The notes under the pieces were generated by a model that saw only the letters and a list, made by a program, of their open reading frames with translations, had not been told where the DNA came from and made no database searches. DNA of 6,052 nt, taken from contig CANFNO010000193.1 in assembly GCA_947447845.1 (NCBI GenBank), forward strand, positions 1-6,052. Direction: 5' to 3'. This document shows, one piece after another, positions 5,531-6,052 of this stretch (position 1 is the first letter of the stretch; every line of letters starts with the position of its first letter). Source of the stretch: Burkholderiales bacterium (lineage in GTDB: Bacteria > Pseudomonadota > Gammaproteobacteria > Burkholderiales > Burkholderiaceae). The translations under genes were made by a program, and so were the position numbers.

Positions 5531-5550
5531 GTTTATCTCCCGAGATAAAC
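5531..5550. other. Perfect palindrome over the urtD stop codon
   Basis: GTTTATCTC (5531-5539) and GAGATAAAC (5542-5550) form a perfect 9-bp inverted repeat with a 2-nt centre. It covers the last urtD codons and the stop and includes the GGGAG that would serve the following start. The nearest T-run on the urt strand (5514-5508) is 16 nt beyond it, too far for a canonical terminator. It may be an operator-like site, a 3'-end stabilising hairpin, or chance. Confidence 0.4.
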
Positions 5551-6052
5551 CTCAATCACCCGTTCATCCGATTGCACTTGCGCCAACGTCCCCTGCGCCA
5601 AAACCGACCCATCACACAAAACGGTAACGATGTCCGAAATCGTGTTGATGAAACTCATATCGTGCTCAACAACCATCAGCGAATGCTTGCCTTTCAACGA
5701 CAAAAACAACTCAGCAGTCCGCTCAGTTTCCTCATCGGTCATGCCAGCCACCGGCTCGTCCAAAAGCAGGAGCTTGGGGTCTTGCATCAAGAGCATGCCA
5801 ATCTCCAACCACTGCTTTTGCCCGTGACTCAAGTTGCCTGCCTGACGCGTCACGCTGTCCGCCAGATGAATGGTGTGCAGCATCTCGGCCAGCCGGTCAC
5901 CTTGCGATGAGTCCAGCTTGAAAAACGCCGAGGCTGGCACCCGCTTGTCCATCTTCAGCGCCAGCTCTAAGTTCTCAAACACGCTTAAGTTTTCGAACAC
6001 CGTGGGCTTTTGGAACTTGCGGCCAATGCCCAACTGGGCAATTTGCGGCTCG
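5533..6052 (-). CDS. urtD: Urea ABC transporter ATP-binding subunit UrtD, C-terminal part (5' end outside window)
   Basis: UrtD is the LivG-type ATPase that works with UrtE at the UrtB/UrtC permease of the urea importer. The frame is open through the right edge, leaving 172 visible residues; Walker A and the N-terminus lie outside. Visible are IAQLGIGRKFQKPTVFENLSVFENLELAL (Q-loop region, typical of UrtD), signature LSHGQKQWLEIGM, Walker B LLLLDEPVAGM followed by TDEE, the switch His in MVVEHDMSFI, and the C-terminal ERVIEVYLGR. The ending and the LSHGQ signature separate it from generic LivG. The stop codon lies in a perfect palindrome, and urtE follows only after 828 bp of repeat sequence. 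Confidence 0.93.
   Translation of the reverse strand, partial: EPQIAQLGIGRKFQKPTVFENLSVFENLELALKMDKRVPASAFFKLDSSQGDRLAEMLHTIHLADSVTRQAGNLSHGQKQWLEIGMLLMQDPKLLLLDEPVAGMTDEETERTAELFLSLKGKHSLMVVEHDMSFINTISDIVTVLCDGSVLAQGTLAQVQSDERVIEVYLGR

Larger units (their letters stand above)
4705..5532. repeat. Composite inverted-repeat element filling the urtD-urtE gap
   Basis: This 828-bp stretch contains no recognisable gene, transposase or RNA gene. It consists of outer direct repeats, two inverted arms (4771-5000 and 5200-5429) and a central spacer with a hexamer array. No target-site duplication is visible next to the arms, so it does not look like a simple MITE or IS. I recall very similar sequence (a TTTCTTTG-CTTCGC-CAAAGAAA core followed by GGCGnCCC and GGGCAACCTGCGGTGCTCGC-like blocks) as a dispersed intergenic repeat in Comamonadaceae, which I could not verify here. 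Two copies inserted head to head would explain the arrangement. Confidence 0.75.

Noticed and set aside
5279..5548. Small + strand frames in the repeat arms (also 4682-5005) with similar translated sequences
   Set aside because: Their similarity to each other and to parts of the bridging frame is explained by the inverted repeat itself; no start signal or domain supports expression.
5508..5550. Intrinsic terminator after urtD
   Set aside because: The stem (5531-5550) is AT-containing and 16 nt separate it from the 7-nt T-run on the urt strand; the geometry is wrong for Rho-independent termination.
4066..5910. A 614-codon open frame on the + strand
   Set aside because: It runs antisense through urtE, the whole repeat element and urtD, both of which are clear conserved genes. 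The product has no domain and its openness follows from GC-rich codon structure on the other strand.

Overview
The window looks like the chromosome of a betaproteobacterium, most likely Comamonadaceae (a Rhodoferax, Acidovorax or Polaromonas-like organism). This is inferred from the moderately high GC content, the protein sequences, and a stem-loop-rich repeat whose translated frames resemble hypothetical proteins I recall from many genomes of this group. The genus is from memory and was not checked.

Positions 1-4015 (+ strand) hold four tightly packed genes that read as one transcription unit. They are the C-terminal part of a di-haem cytochrome c peroxidase/MauG-family protein, then msrP (periplasmic molybdopterin methionine sulfoxide reductase catalytic subunit), msrQ (its haem-b membrane partner), and a methyl-accepting chemotaxis protein. 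Gaps are 4 and 3 nt, and msrQ and the chemoreceptor overlap by ATGA. Together they suggest a periplasmic redox and oxidative-damage module physically coupled to a chemoreceptor.

Positions 4012-6052 (- strand) hold the 3' end of a urea ABC transporter operon. It contains a 5'-truncated urtD and a complete urtE, the two ATPases of the UrtABCDE system, with the other genes expected beyond the right edge. urtE and the chemoreceptor converge and share a TTAA stop overlap, with no canonical terminator between them.

The unusual part is the 828-bp gap between urtD and urtE. It is filled by a composite element: two ungapped arms of about 230 bp in inverted orientation (about 82% identical by hand count), each carrying a nested stem-loop whose stem changes are compensated between the arms. 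A spacer of about 200 bp between them contains six perfect GTTGCG hexamers near its centre, and degenerate direct repeats flank both outer sides. A 276-codon frame on the urt strand spans the whole gap. It starts 5 nt after the urtD stop and ends inside the start of urtE, so it may keep ribosomes moving across the insertion even if its product has no function.
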